DNA from: Stichopus chloronotus | Taxonomy: Eukaryota > Echinodermata > Holothuroidea > Aspidochirotida > Stichopodidae | DNA length: 64,000 nt | Assembly: GCA_021234535.1 (NCBI GenBank) | Contig: CM037833.1 | Coordinates: 24,521,918-24,585,917, forward strand | Direction: 5' to 3' | Shown: positions 52,223 through 64,000 of the stretch, one piece after another | Layout of the letters: every line of letters starts with the position of its first letter | Numbering within the stretch: position 1 is the stretch's first letter | Program-made: the position numbers and the translations under genes | The notes under the pieces: model-generated | What the model was told of the DNA's origin: nothing | Database searches by the model: none | The model's input: the letters and a program-made list of their open reading frames with translations, nothing else

Positions 52223-55200
52223 ATGCATCTTCCGAGATCTGTGAGTACTTCTAAGTTGATTTTTCTTTGTTCTTGAAGTACACCAGTCCAAAGTTCTCAC
52301 AGCAAATGCATCAACCAACAGAATTCACCAATCTTACATCCGTTCATTTAGTTTGGAATATTCAGTGTTATTATGAAATATGTTGTCTAAGTTGGATTGA
52401 AAGAATCAGTTGAAACAACTAAGATACGATCACAACGTCAGATATACGTCTTACATTCGCGATGGCTTACTTGCAGATTTTATAATTTTATTTTGATAAA
52501 TTTTGAAGACCAGAAACGAAAATGTCAGAAATTTAGCGTTTACGCAACTATTCTATTGGCAGCATTTTTTTTTTTTTGGTTTTTTTTTTTTTTGCTCTTT
52601 TTTTTTAGACAATTTGAATAACGTAAACTAAATAGTGTATAATATGAAATTCACAAGAGTTATTAAAAGGATCTGAGTGAATGATTTTTTGGGGGGAGTG
52701 GATGGTGATATAATGCTATCATTCAAGTGTGTAAAAAATATCTTTGTCTTCAGTTTGGTGTTTGACTAACAACACCAAGATGTCCTTTAAGAATCAATCA
52801 CAATTTAACTGCTGATTAATACATTTTTATTTCACTCACAATTTATGCCATGTCAATTTATTCTATTATTTGCCTTTTTTCTTTATAATCGTTTCATCAT
52901 TTTTATTTACAAAGAGTTATAAAAATATAAACAAACTTGAAAGTCAGCAAATATAGAAAGGCACAGCTAAGAGTCTTCAGACAAAATCTCTGGTAATTCA
53001 CGAATAATTTATAAACGTGAATAGAAAACGATTTCAGGTTTTCGGGTTCCTTTTTTCCCTAACCACAGATCATTTTGCTTTTGGTCGTTGTTCTTATGGC
53101 AATTATGGCAAGAAAAGGTGAGTTCGTTACACTTGTATAACTAAAATTTGAAACTGCATATAGGTTTGCATTATACTGTAAGTTGGAAAGCATAAATGCA
53201 TTTCACATGTTTTAAAAATCTGCCAAAAAAAAAAAAAAACTTAGTTCTAACAGGAAATAAGAAAGACTTCAAATATTTTTAAAGAATGCAGGAATCACTG
53301 CGATCGGTTACAATTTTGACATATGTAAAATATTTTTGAGGACATGTTCCTAATGGAAAAGTTTAATTTCCATATGTGTAACTATTTAAGCAACTTTAAT
53401 ACCAATGACAAATATTTGTAATTGCAATAATACAATAAAGCAATGTTATTTTTTCATTATATCATGATTAAATAGGAAATTAAAAATACTTACAAATTTT
53501 AAGATCTAAAATAGTGCAAAGTGTTGCAAAGTCTCCAGATTTCGTTTGTAAAATGTAAGCAATTTTCTGTTTAACATTTATTTTCATACACATTAAGTAG
53601 TAACTAGCACAGTAAAGTGAAGAGGGTTAAAAATTGATATTAATCGTCCAACTATATGACACAGTGTGTACATCAAGCTTGGTTGGAGAAGAGAGGCTTT
53701 TAAGACATTTTAACACCAATAAGTGGGAATTTCGTCCGATAGACATTGCTTCAACTACATCCCGAGCGCTGGCCGGCATCGCTTTTTGCCATTCATTAAA
53801 TGGTTGGGAATGTGAGCAAATATAGTCTGTAGGAAGAGCATTTTTTTTAAATGACTTATAGAGAGTTGAATGGTTGAATGTATGGATATCCAATTAGAAG
53901 ACATTTGTCTTCGTTTTAAAATCAGGGTGAGACTGCCTGTGCTCAAGAGCATTGAGATCTTCAAGGCCAATGAAATACGAAAGGTACCATTGTTAGTTTT
54001 TTTTTCTGATACTGTTTTTGTTAATCTATCACTTCCTGCTCAGGTGGTTCACTTCCATTGGTACTTAATACTTCAAGAAAGATAGGTATTTTGGAATACA
54101 TTTTGCATAACTGTTTGCACTTTCGTCCTTCAAATCAAATATATTAAGACATCAAAGGATCTTCACGGTACACTTGCAGAATTAAGGTAAAGATTGAGGT
54201 CCGCTGACCAAACAACATACCGTACTTAAGTTAGAGAGAGGTGTAGCACGCATACTCGTGAAGATTTTATTTAGAACGTCAACATAATAAATATTCCAAA
54301 ATAAAGGTTATTGTTTCTCCTTACTTGGAAACTTTCTGACTCAGTTTGTCATTTGGCAACTCATTTTTATCACAAATATCTACATGGGAGATCAATATAC
54401 CTGATTTGGTAGGAAAAAATGCCAAAGGTTTTCAATTTTATAACTAACTATTCTCCTTTAACAGGTAAGAGAACATAAAGAACAGCTGAAGCTCATTGTG
54501 TTGTTAATACGTTATTTTGTTTGTGTTGAAATTATTCGTTGTGCATAATTTATTTTTTTTAATCTTTAATCTGCTAGCATCCTTGTCATCGTAAATTGAA
54601 CTGACCGAGTTCGTTCGTGCATGCGTGCGTGCGTGGAACGACTGGGTGCAAAAGTAAACAACAACAACAAAATACAAAAATATCTCAAAGCTTTGTATGC
54701 CTTTTCACCATTCAGATAATTTAAGAAAGTAGATAGGTTTCAGATAATAGATTCCTCTATCTGATATTACAAATTCTTAAAACGTAACGGCTGAACTTTT
54801 CAACGTAAGTTTTCTATAAGCATAGATGAACTATTCTTTCAACAAGCCAATGAGAGGTTTGCTTGTAATAAATATTCGGAGGACTGAAAAAAAAATGATC
54901 ACTTTTATAATGAGGACATGAGTTTATACTTTCAAGTCATATCTTCAAATATTATAAGAGTATGTTGAGAAGATTATCAGTGGAAAATGCTGCATTAAAT
55001 GCTGGGCTATTTTAAATAGCAAAAAGAGCAGAAAGTCAATTGAACGCCCCCCCCCCCCTCCTCTCAATTAACTTTTAAATTGTGTTAAAAATGCATCTAC
55101 CCACAGGCGGTGTTTGTTCTAAAAAAATTCTACATAGATACTTTGTAACATCAAAGGCTGTGTGGGGTTCGGTTAGATGTCAAACTTGTAACTTGATCTG

Positions 55201-56600
55201 TGACCTTCATTGTTTTGACATTTCTTTTGCCCACGGTGCAGGATTAATTGCTAATGTTCAACTGAGCAGAACCCTCCTCAAATAAGTGTGTTACTCTAGA
55301 TGCGAAGACTGCAGTATACCTCATTGTCTCCCTGAGATGATAATGTCTAATCAAGCAGAGAATGAAAATGCAGTTTAATTATGAGCTGCAAAATTTTATA
55401 ATCTGATATTGGTATAACTGATATTTATAAGTACAATATATAAGTGCAGTATATTCATAAGATTACGCTAATGTGCTCTTTTACTTGTGACTGCCATCTT
55501 AAAGATAGCAACTCATCACTTCCAGTTATATTTTTGGCTTCCGGATAGCAAAATATTCTTTACTGGTTTTACTCTTTGATTGTCAGCAAATTCAAAAGAT
55601 GCAGAGTAGATCACATTACACAGTGTACACACGGATCCATTGTCTTGATTACACATGTGGAGTAATTTAGACCTGCTGGAGGGACTAGACATAAGTCGTT
55701 GGGAGAACTGAAACTGTCTGGAGTGATGGTTTTTGTCTGTGAGAAATAAAAGAAAAAAGGAATACGTTAAGACATCACTCTGAATCAAGTTTCCATTATC
55801 GACTCTTGTTTTCACAGTGAATGGGTGTAAATGCGGCGATCCTGATTGCCCACAAGATGGCTGCACCGAAGACGAGAAGCGTTGGTGTAAGTAACCGATG
55901 TCAACATTAATATGTTAATTAGTGATGTATCAATCATACGGCATTTCGATTTGAAGAAATTGCTTTTATCAGAGGAACTATCGAAGATGGCATGTTTTCA
56001 GATGGCATATGTGTCTTTTCCCCATTTAACAGGATAAAATATGTAAATTACAATTGCCGAACGACAATGATTTTTTTTTTTTTTTTTGTGCGTACGAGAT
56101 ATCTTCTTCAATCTATTGAAGAGTAATGGATTGCACGAAACACGTGTCCGCTAGGTCTTGCATACTTGTTTGCAACTATTCAAAAACAACCATTAGCACA
56201 TCCTTTTCAGTATGTAGATGACCAAACTTCAACGCTAAAGCATGTATTTCGACATCACACCAACTGATGTAATGCAAATGGAAAACTATTAACAGCAGAT
56301 GACCTCAATAAGTAGTAGTTAAATGGTGAATGTAAGAATTAGTCATTTCTTTTCGTCTGTGCCACCGGTGTCTCTCAGAACACAGATACGTAACACATAG
56401 AAAACGAAAACAATGTGTACTTTAAGGCCGTATGCCAAGTGTAAGCTAAATATCTTTCCATTTTCAATTAACATTATAATCAGATAAATCACATTGTGCT
56501 GCCGTAAGTATGTGATGAAAGATTGATAGAATTTTCGTTCTGGTTTGCAGTTCCAGATTGTCCCGTTCCTGGATTTTGTATTGGAGAACAGAGCCAATAG
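52223..56600 (+). CDS. Copy 6: small secreted six-cysteine peptide, long form
   Basis: Complete model, 61 residues. Coding exons: 52223-52240, 53069-53117, 55818-55886, 56551-56602 with TAG at 56598-56600; intron phases 0, 1, 1. Exon 1 codes for MHLPRS, exon 2 for IILLLVVVLMAIM; likely cleavage at VNG|C. Exon 3 has C-x-C-x4-C-x4-C (CKCGDPDC..DGC), then EDEKRW with the KR pair. Exon 4 has CPVPGFC followed by an eight-residue tail. Against copy 5, exon 3 with its split codon differs by ten replacement-type and one silent base change, while cysteines and CGDPDC are kept. The donor 56603 is two bases after the stop. Family unrecognised. Confidence 0.8.
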
Positions 56601-57136
56601 GGGTAAGAAAGAGAATAAACGCAGATGAAGTGCATTGCACTTGTAGCAATCTGTTTAATCCATTGTAATTAGACTCTTTGATTATTGCACAGAAACAGGC
56701 TAAATAAAAGTCTTTGCTTTATGTTAGACAAATGTTTGTTATGACAGGTTAAAAAAAAATAAGAAAAAAGGAAGACCTTACTTCATTGCGTGCTTCTGTT
56801 TCCAAAGAGTGTTAAGACGTAAAACTTGTCGATCATTCTTGACACAGTAATCTATCATAATGAAAAAGTATGCAATATAATTCCCTTTTATTAACATAGC
56901 TTTAAGGTCAATAGGGTCACCATCAAGTATTCCTCGTTTTGTGCAATGAGTATGTATTTCAATGTAACGTTCTGCTCAAATTTTTCAAAATTGCGATCAA
57001 GACAGCCTCTATATTGGAATCAGTAGATCTTACCACTGTCAACTTTTGTATATAATAGTAATATTTTCTCTCCATTCATTTCACCACATTTCTTTCTCTC
57101 TCTCTGTCTCTCCCCTGTCTCTCCCCTGTCTCTTAG

Positions 57137-57260
57137 CTCAATCCAGCTGCAGTGACAAGTGTATCAGTATGACTTGGTGATGGAATGATGTAACCAGATT
57201 ACTTGCCCTCCAAATAATATGGTTAAAGAGAGCAGTACATCAGACAAAATGCTTTCTATT
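57137..57260 (+). other. Copy 6 exon 5, 3' untranslated
   Basis: The acceptor TGTCTCTTAG is followed by CTCAATCCAGCTGCAGTGAC and the conserved GACTTGGTGATGGAATGA and ATAATATGG segments. The 3' end is approximate. Confidence 0.6.
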
Positions 57261-59245
57261 TTGTTATTTCTTGGTCTTCACCGTAACTGTCAAACTTCTC
57301 TTTACCATAAAACGGTTATCTCAGACAGAGCTCATGGCCTCACAGCTGGAACGTGCTGAGTTGAAAATTTGTTAGGCTGCTGAAAGTCAAATTCCGCAGA
57401 ATATGCCATAGCTACTACAAATCAACATTTTTAAGTCCTATTTTTGCATACATAAACACCAACATCCATTCCCATTGGTTTGTTTAATTTCAAGTAACAG
57501 TGATTGATTGCTTTGCATTCTTGGGGAGTCGGAATTTTGTGGGACCAACAATAATTGTCTAGACAATTTTCATATTCAGCACAACTCATATCCCAGCTTT
57601 AGGTCATCAGTGGAGTCAGACATAACAATTTTGTCAACAATGCAAGTAGGATCTCATGAGAAACGTCCAAAATTCATTCACTGACATTTATGGACCTGCA
57701 CATTCTTATGTTCACAAAGAGAGATTATTAGCCAGAGAAAGACAGGTACATCGCTGTACGCCTCGAAAAACTCCGATCAACTGAGGATCGCGGGATAGGT
57801 GATGACGCTGACCATTAAGAATTACATAGATTGTACCTGTCATCATATGCAAATTGTTGCTACCCTTGTATCAGCCAATGATGTGGCATTATGGAATCTT
57901 GCCACGAAACTGTCTACCCGTCCTATTTTTATGTATTAATTGTCTAATCTGACTGTCTGAGGAGAATAAAGAAAAGGTTAATAAACTTGAGCAAACACCG
58001 GAAGACTGACCCTTGTATGACCTATGAGTACGGTGGAGTAAAATGATCATCTATATACAACACTACCTTTATGTTTTTCTATGTTTTTTATCTATACTGT
58101 TACTTCAAGTGCAAGAGGTAAAATTCTGGATTTGAACAGTAATTGACGAATCGCAAACCCTGGTCTCTTAGTAGAATATAGTTTTGTTTTTACACCATTC
58201 ATGCTGGAAAATCTCGTCATTATTGAAAATGCTATTTAAGCAATTTTTACCTTAATAGGCAAGCTGCTGTTCTTTTAGTTTGCCTTGTGGTGAAGATAAC
58301 TAATGATAACTGTTCGACAAATCTATTTATGGGAGATGACAAAGATTGAATACACAAAATATTGATTTCCATGGATTTCTTGATTTTTCAACAATGTAGG
58401 GGTAAATCAGAATTACATATCTATGTGGTTATAAGTTATCTCTATACAAATGATGGCAACTGAGGAACATAAACGTCCATTTAAAGATTATGGTCAGATA
58501 CGGACAAAGAAAAGAGCAAGTGAAGTCTAACGCTTCACAAAAGTTAAGAAAATTATTTTGATTTCCCAACCGTGGAAGTGAAGCAAGAGATTATCTGGGG
58601 GTTTTTGACAGAAAAAGGACAATGGTTGTAACCGACAAATGGAGATAACACCAAATATCATGCATCGATCACATTTATGAACTATTATGAAAGCAAACGA
58701 ATCAACAACAAAGGAAGTTTTTTGCCATTTATTTTTACTTATTACATCTGTTGCATTGTTATATCGAAGGAGAATCGAAGGAGAAAAGGATTTTCGATAT
58801 CTCTTGGTGAATCTGATTTAAAAGTGGAATGCTCATATTAGATCTTAAGATAAAATGTAAGCATAACGAATGGTTAAAAGTGCCGGAAACTGAGTTATTA
58901 AATACTACCTACAAAGATAGTATTGTAGTCCAATAAAGATTGGTTTCATGAAAATGTATTATTGAATTCTTTCTCCCTGAGATCTTCCTAGACAATAATC
59001 AGTAATACGTAGAACTAGTATACGGAAAGACGTGACTATTGATTGAATAGTGTCGTAAAGAGAATGTACACCTGTCCTCACCTAGATTTTTAACGCAAGA
59101 ACTCAGCTTAAAGGATTAAATGATGTTTGTATAATGCTCCCCTTTCTGTTTTTGAAAAGTTGTCGACATAAAGACATGAGACTGGATATAACTTACTGAC
59201 AGAGGATTTACACACTTTAATATAATATTTGAAATTTTTGACTGT
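57261..59245 (+). repeat. 3' flank of unit 6, probable right edge of the array in this window
   Basis: AACTGTCAAACTTCTCTTTA at about 57283 matches the relic unit. About 58560-58770 (AACAACAAAGGAAG then TTTTTGCCATTTATTTTTA) matches the flanks of units 2 and 4. After about 58800 no unit match is seen. It is non-coding. Confidence 0.55.
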
Positions 59246-59247
59246 CT

Positions 59248-59388
59248 GTAGCTAACGATATACAAATTGCCAACGACAAGTCCTATAGATAAACTGTGGT
59301 CGCTAACGACAAACAAATGTCTCAAGGTAGATTCTACCGATAACAACACCACCAACGGTAAACAAACGGCTGACCGAAAGTCCACTAA
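59248..59388 (+). repeat. 51-bp minisatellite, about 2.8 copies
   Basis: Units start at 59248, 59299 and 59350. They share GCTAACGA or CCAACGG, then A.ACAAA and a GATAA-type segment at the same offset. Confidence 0.7.
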
Positions 59389-59586
59389 AGTCTGAATGAG
59401 AAATTTTAGATGTAATTCAAACTAAAATAAAAAGTCTCGTACGCCTCGTGCTTTATCGCCTGCTTGGATACATATTTTCTGCATTTTTTCCCATTCCCAG
59501 ACGAATGCAACATATGCATGATTATGACATTTAATTCCAGATTTATCTAAAATTGTTTAGTGAGTAGTCACCCGACGTGAAAGTAT

Positions 59587-59870
59587 TATTAACAATACAA
59601 ATTAAGAACAATAAAGGACCCAACACAGAATCTCGAGGAACGCCAGTATAAACCTTTACGTAATTAGAATATGTAGCATTCAAATTGTAAGTACCTTACT
59701 TCCTTTCAGATAAATATGGCGACAGAATACCATGAACATTTCCTCGAATAACTCAAAGAATCACAAACGTTCAAAAACGTGACATCTATCCCACGGAGCG
59801 CTATGTCGATTGTCATGCTCAGAACGAATAGTGGAATGACTCCTTCGAAAGCCGAATTGGACTGACTTAG
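59587..59870 (-). pseudogene. Reverse transcriptase fragment, CR1/jockey-like LINE
   Basis: On the minus strand, about 59862-59830 reads QFGFRRSHST (usual RT form QFGFR...ST). About 59644-59587 reads GVPRDSVLGPLLFLI, close to the GVPQGSVLGPLLF motif of CR1/jockey-type reverse transcriptases. The distance between the motifs is short and frames shift with stops, so it is a decayed fragment. It is distinct from the Tx1-like element, which has [13 protein letters not shown]. Confidence 0.6.
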
Positions 59871-59889
59871 TCTGAGTCTTCTTTCGAGA

Positions 59890-62800
59890 ATGCGCCTAAT
59901 ACGCTTGTTGAAGCAAGAAAGCAATCTAAACGATCTCTTAATTCTCTGGAAGGGTAACAATCCGTTAATTAACGAAATTACTTTCGCGACTGCGAATATC
60001 TTCAGAAAGATTGTTAAATACAAACCGGGTCAAAATGTGACATATAGCGACATAGAATTTATAGATAATGAGATTTATGGACTTGTCATGGACTGAGGGA
60101 ACAAAATGTTTTGATTTTTTTTCTAAATGGTATGTTGTTGCTTTTTGACTGGTTATTTAAGACAAAATGAAGATTGAATATTTTAACATTTGTTTTAGCT
60201 GATATAAGTTGCTAATACTAATAAAATGGTTAAAAGTTGTCTATTAACTCACACTTTTTTCAACATTTAGAGTATTATTCTAGATCTTAAAGCAAGTTGG
60301 TGGATTTTCATTGCATTATGAAGAAATTTTTGAGTGAGGTATGGAAATAAAAGCTATTACAAGCTAATAGTTTGGATTATAACAATGTAACAGCTGTAAC
60401 AAAGAAAGACTTCAGGCAAAAAGTTCCTTCGTTGTCAACTCATTTGTCTTCTTAATCGCATAGCGTCGGTGACGTAACCAACCTGATTAATTGTATTGTT
60501 ATCAAGGTATGTCTCAAATTGAATTCAACGTTCCGGTCTTAGAACTACTTATTCAGAACGGATGTTGTTTACAGTTTATCATTTCTAGCAGTTGTGTTGT
60601 GTGATATGAGATGTGACTTTTAGAGTTTGGTCAGGAAAACACTAAAACGGATGTGCAAACGGTAGTTTACAAAACGTTAAAAAAGATACACTCCATTGTT
60701 CTTCAGTAAATTGTACCACATACCTCTTATTACAAAATCTTTTTTTTTTTTCACACGAATTCACTAGTCTTGTAATGGTATCCTATTTTAGTTTGGTCAA
60801 TTCGGAAACAACATGGATGATGTTCATATTTGAAACAAATGAAGAAGTGGCTTAACAAGACGTTTTAATCGAGGAGAGGGTGACGGGTGGCAAAGGGTTG
60901 AATTGAGGGACAAGCAACAATGGCAATATCTGAGCGGAGGACCAAACTCGATTGGCACGTAGCCCACAGAGATTGATTTTTGCTATAGAAATGCCTCTAT
61001 CATTGCAGAAAATGGCATTTTCCATTCTCTCAGGCGTTGAGAATTTCATAGGTTAATATGAGTATATCCTCTTTATTTTCAAAAACACAGGTTCGGAAAT
61101 TTGCATTTTACTAGTAATGTAGCGGGTAGGGAATGATGAGAGAAATTCGTAGGTTTATAATTTATGAATGGATATCAACAGGTAATTGTCATTTATGCTG
61201 AATGTTTTCATAGGGACCTGCTAGGGTTATTGACATTCACGTTCACCTTTCATCACTGAGTTGCACGCCCTTCATCTTTATTACACAATTTTACGGTCAG
61301 TCTTTGGCTACTTTGTGCTTGTGTCCTACATATGATGTACGTCAACTGATTAATTCATCGTTAGCTTGACAACAAAGCCCATATGTTTACTCACAATTTC
61401 TTAGTTCATTGATTGTTTTTTTTTTAATTTTAATAGCTTTTGTTTTTCCTATTCAAAATCAAGATTTGCAGTTATTGCTATTTTCAAAACATAGCATGGA
61501 CACTTTTTTGCTTTCACTTCAATCATTTGGTCCGGTTTTTTAGTTTTTGATCTTAACTGTTTTCAGTATCAGACCAATTAAATCTAGGCCTACATTTTTA
61601 GTTCAAGTAAACTATACTTTATCAGTAGTAGTGTTTGTCTCATATGTTGCGCCGCATACTTCCGAATTTCATTTTTTAGGGGATATAGGATCGAACCCCG
61701 GTTGCTGTTTGATATATTTCTTCACATGCCATTACATTTGTCAACTAGGTCTCAGTACCAGCTAGGCAAGTCTCTCTCATATCTGCTTATTCTGTTTTGA
61801 TATAATCACTGCAGCTTAAATATACAACCTTTAACCATAATTAGTTACTCTCTGTGCAAACTGCATGTCAATATAAGCAATGTTCTTTGCTTTTTTTACA
61901 TGACATGTCAAACATGTCTTTGATGTTTAGATAACCCATGTAGGGACTCTCTTGAAAATTACAAGAACTGGGCTTGCCAAAGTCAAAGGCTACCTCTAGT
62001 GTTAAACATAATTTCAAATATACCACTACGTACCTTTTAGAGACTTCGGAGCACTTTTAGCTATACGTTACTTGTAACTATACGGGCATAAAAACAAAAC
62101 AAAGAAAACATGAATGAGAAGGGCTTGTTGAATGAAACTATATTTGCAATATAAACATAAATTACGCATTCACTAATTAGCCAGAGAAAAGGTGAATGAT
62201 TTTTGCACGTATATAGATTAACTGGTGAGTTGGTGAAAGAGCTGAGCAGGTTGTGTGGCGAGCCTGCACCTGGCTTTCATTGTCCAGTAGGTTGGCGAGT
62301 TCGAGCAGTTTTGATAGCTAGGTTGTCTCTAAGTTCTCGTAAGTTGTAAAGTGATCATGGTTTAATTATATTGGCAATTGAAAGAACAATAAACAGACTA
62401 AAAGCTGGTTGAGAGTCCGGTGCCAGAAACAAGATAGGGGTACAGAATATGTTCACTGTAACTAATTATAACCAAGTTAACGTTTCCACGTGAACTTATA
62501 GAAGAGGGTCATCCGAGCTGACAGGGGAGGGAGGGGGGATAAACCAGAACATGACGAGACAGTACAGATAAATGAAACCGTACTTTATTGTGCACGAACG
62601 ATAAGAGCAGAACATAAGGGCAGTGTCTAAAAATGCTGTAACAAAAGAACCGGAACTAAAGATACCAGCCTTGTTGAGTTGAATGGGTAGAAGAAAAATT
62701 AATCGTGTAGTACGTCAAGTGCAACAGACACAAACACACACAAAGGTTAAGAAATCAACAATTTATGAACACTTTTAACACAGCACACTCCTCGGGTCGA

Positions 62801-64000
62801 AAATAAGATACCAACCATATAATACACTCATCTTTTCAATAACTCCATTAACTCAGAGGCCAAAGTACTACAAGAAGTTTGCGAAGATTTAAAATTTATG
62901 TGAGTATAATGATGGTCTCACGAGCAAGATCAATCCAACGTTTTTAAAAATAGGAATTTCCCGTTACATCTAAAGCTTCAATCTTTGTCTGCCAGCGAAT
63001 GTGAACCAGAAAAAGAAGTTTTGTTCCACGTGGAATTTACGGAATAAAAGAACTATAAACGTGGGTGATAAGTCGTTTCAAAAAATGTCATGAAGATTAA
63101 ATGGTAAATGTAACAGTTGCTCCCATCACGGGGATGGCATTTAATTTCACTTTCAAATAAAATTTGATTCTCGTATTTCGCAAGTAAAATACTCGTGCAG
63201 CCAGGATGGCACATTTGAGTATATTGGAAGCTTCCTAACAGTCACCAATTTCATATATCTAGTTTAGTTCGATTTTCTTTTTAGTTGTTAAGTTTTTTTT
63301 TTTAGATGCTAGGCAGTATGCCGCTTTAAGACAAATTCTTAACCAGTATAACACTTGTCATATTGTAAAATAAACTTGAAGCTTTCAAAAGCAGTCTTCC
63401 ATAATTGGTATGGTGAAATGAAACTTAATTGAGAACTTCAAATGAAAATGTTAATTAAACGCAAGATAGGTGTATGGTCAAATTTTGCTCCTCCAAAAAT
63501 AGAAATTTAAAGGGGCTCATTGAGTTTGTATCAATAAGACTATGTGGATTTTAAAAGGTTCCACCACCTGGCAATGCTTATAATTAGCATGATTAGTCAA
63601 GTTTCACATTATCCAGTTATGAAAACTGTCAAAACTTTTAAACATTCTATCCTGACTTGTACCGGTTGCGTGTATGTGAATTTGTATTAATGTGAAAAGT
63701 ATCTGGTCACAAACTTCTAAAAAAGCAAATTGAATAGCCAATTACTAACTCATTAATGTTCTTTTCCACATGAAACTTGGGGATCGTCTAAGCTTGACCA
63801 TTTGACCAACCGTAAGTAAAAGAAATTTGACAGGTTTTGGAAAATTAAGTGAATTTCATAAAGCAACTCTCTAAGCCTCTCTAAGTTACTAGCCACGGTA
63901 ACATTTAATAACATAAGTTACTTTTAGTTCTGCCAACTAAAATAAAAATGATTTCTTCCTTCCGAACGTTGTTGTTGTTAGCTTCTTTACATAGAAGCAT
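59890..64000. other. No supported gene in the right end of the window
   Basis: Short frames only. A 68-codon plus-strand frame at 59890-60096 overlaps the antisense RT fragment. At about 61687-61765, a minus-strand B-box-like GGTTCGATCCT with an A-box-like TGCCTAGCTGGT could be a SINE remnant. A next array copy, expected by spacing near 62 kb, is not seen. Confidence 0.45.

Noticed and set aside
55818..55886. EF-hand-like acidic loop in exon 3 (DPDC..DGC..EDE)
   Set aside because: The aspartate pattern is suggestive, but the 12-residue EF-hand spacing is not met, cysteines interrupt the loop and there are no flanking helices.
61687..61765. Minus-strand tRNA-like A and B boxes
   Set aside because: Spacing is possible for a tRNA-derived SINE, but no stems or tail support it. 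Left as a remark.

Overview
The window is AT-rich eukaryotic (animal) DNA. The sequence shows spliceosomal introns with GT-AG borders, non-LTR retrotransposon remains, long AT and AAC microsatellites, TATA boxes and many small exons; there are no bacterial operons. A Tx1/L1-like LINE and a second, CR1/jockey-like reverse transcriptase fragment point to a marine invertebrate, possibly an echinoderm-like deuterostome. That taxon is a guess.

The dominant structure is a tandem array, on the plus strand, of one small multi-exon gene family that I do not recognise. Each complete copy has five exons: exon 1 codes for six residues, exon 2 (49 nt) for the hydrophobic core of a signal peptide, exon 3 (33 or 69 nt) for an acidic cysteine segment, exon 4 for a C-terminal segment with a C-x5-C loop and the stop codon, and exon 5 is untranslated. 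Products are 48 to 61 residues, apparently secreted. The start codons of copies 3, 4, 5 and 6 lie at 22159, 31935, 42317 and 52223, a spacing of about 10 kb. Copy 1 lacks exon 1 because it is cut by the left window edge. A decayed copy 2 survives only as its 3' half (about 17225-17910 plus flank), and a further displaced fragment lies at about 48970-49650.

Layout: 1-7880 copy 1 (short form), with a 4.1 kb LINE in intron 3; 7880-17200 copy-1 flank, then unrelated DNA with a dispersed repeat pair and microsatellites; 17225-20610 relic copy 2 and its 3' flank; 21950-26940 copy 3 (short form, near-identical to copy 1), with a decayed LINE tail in intron 1; 31680-35880 copy 4 (six-cysteine form, GC-AG first intron); 42060-47160 copy 5 (six-cysteine form, shortened C-terminus, about 1.5 kb foreign insert in intron 1); 48970-49650 displaced fragment; 51960-57260 copy 6 (six-cysteine form); 57260-59000 flank of copy 6; 59250-64000 minisatellite, a minus-strand reverse transcriptase fragment and DNA with no gene I can support.

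The genes share a promoter layout (CCAAT-like box, a conserved GCAGAC-type element, then TATA) and a 3'UTR exon, so they are probably co-regulated paralogues. Coding exon 3 varies much faster than cysteines, splice sites and flanking DNA. That pattern fits secreted defence, venom-like or signalling peptides, but no function can be assigned from sequence alone.
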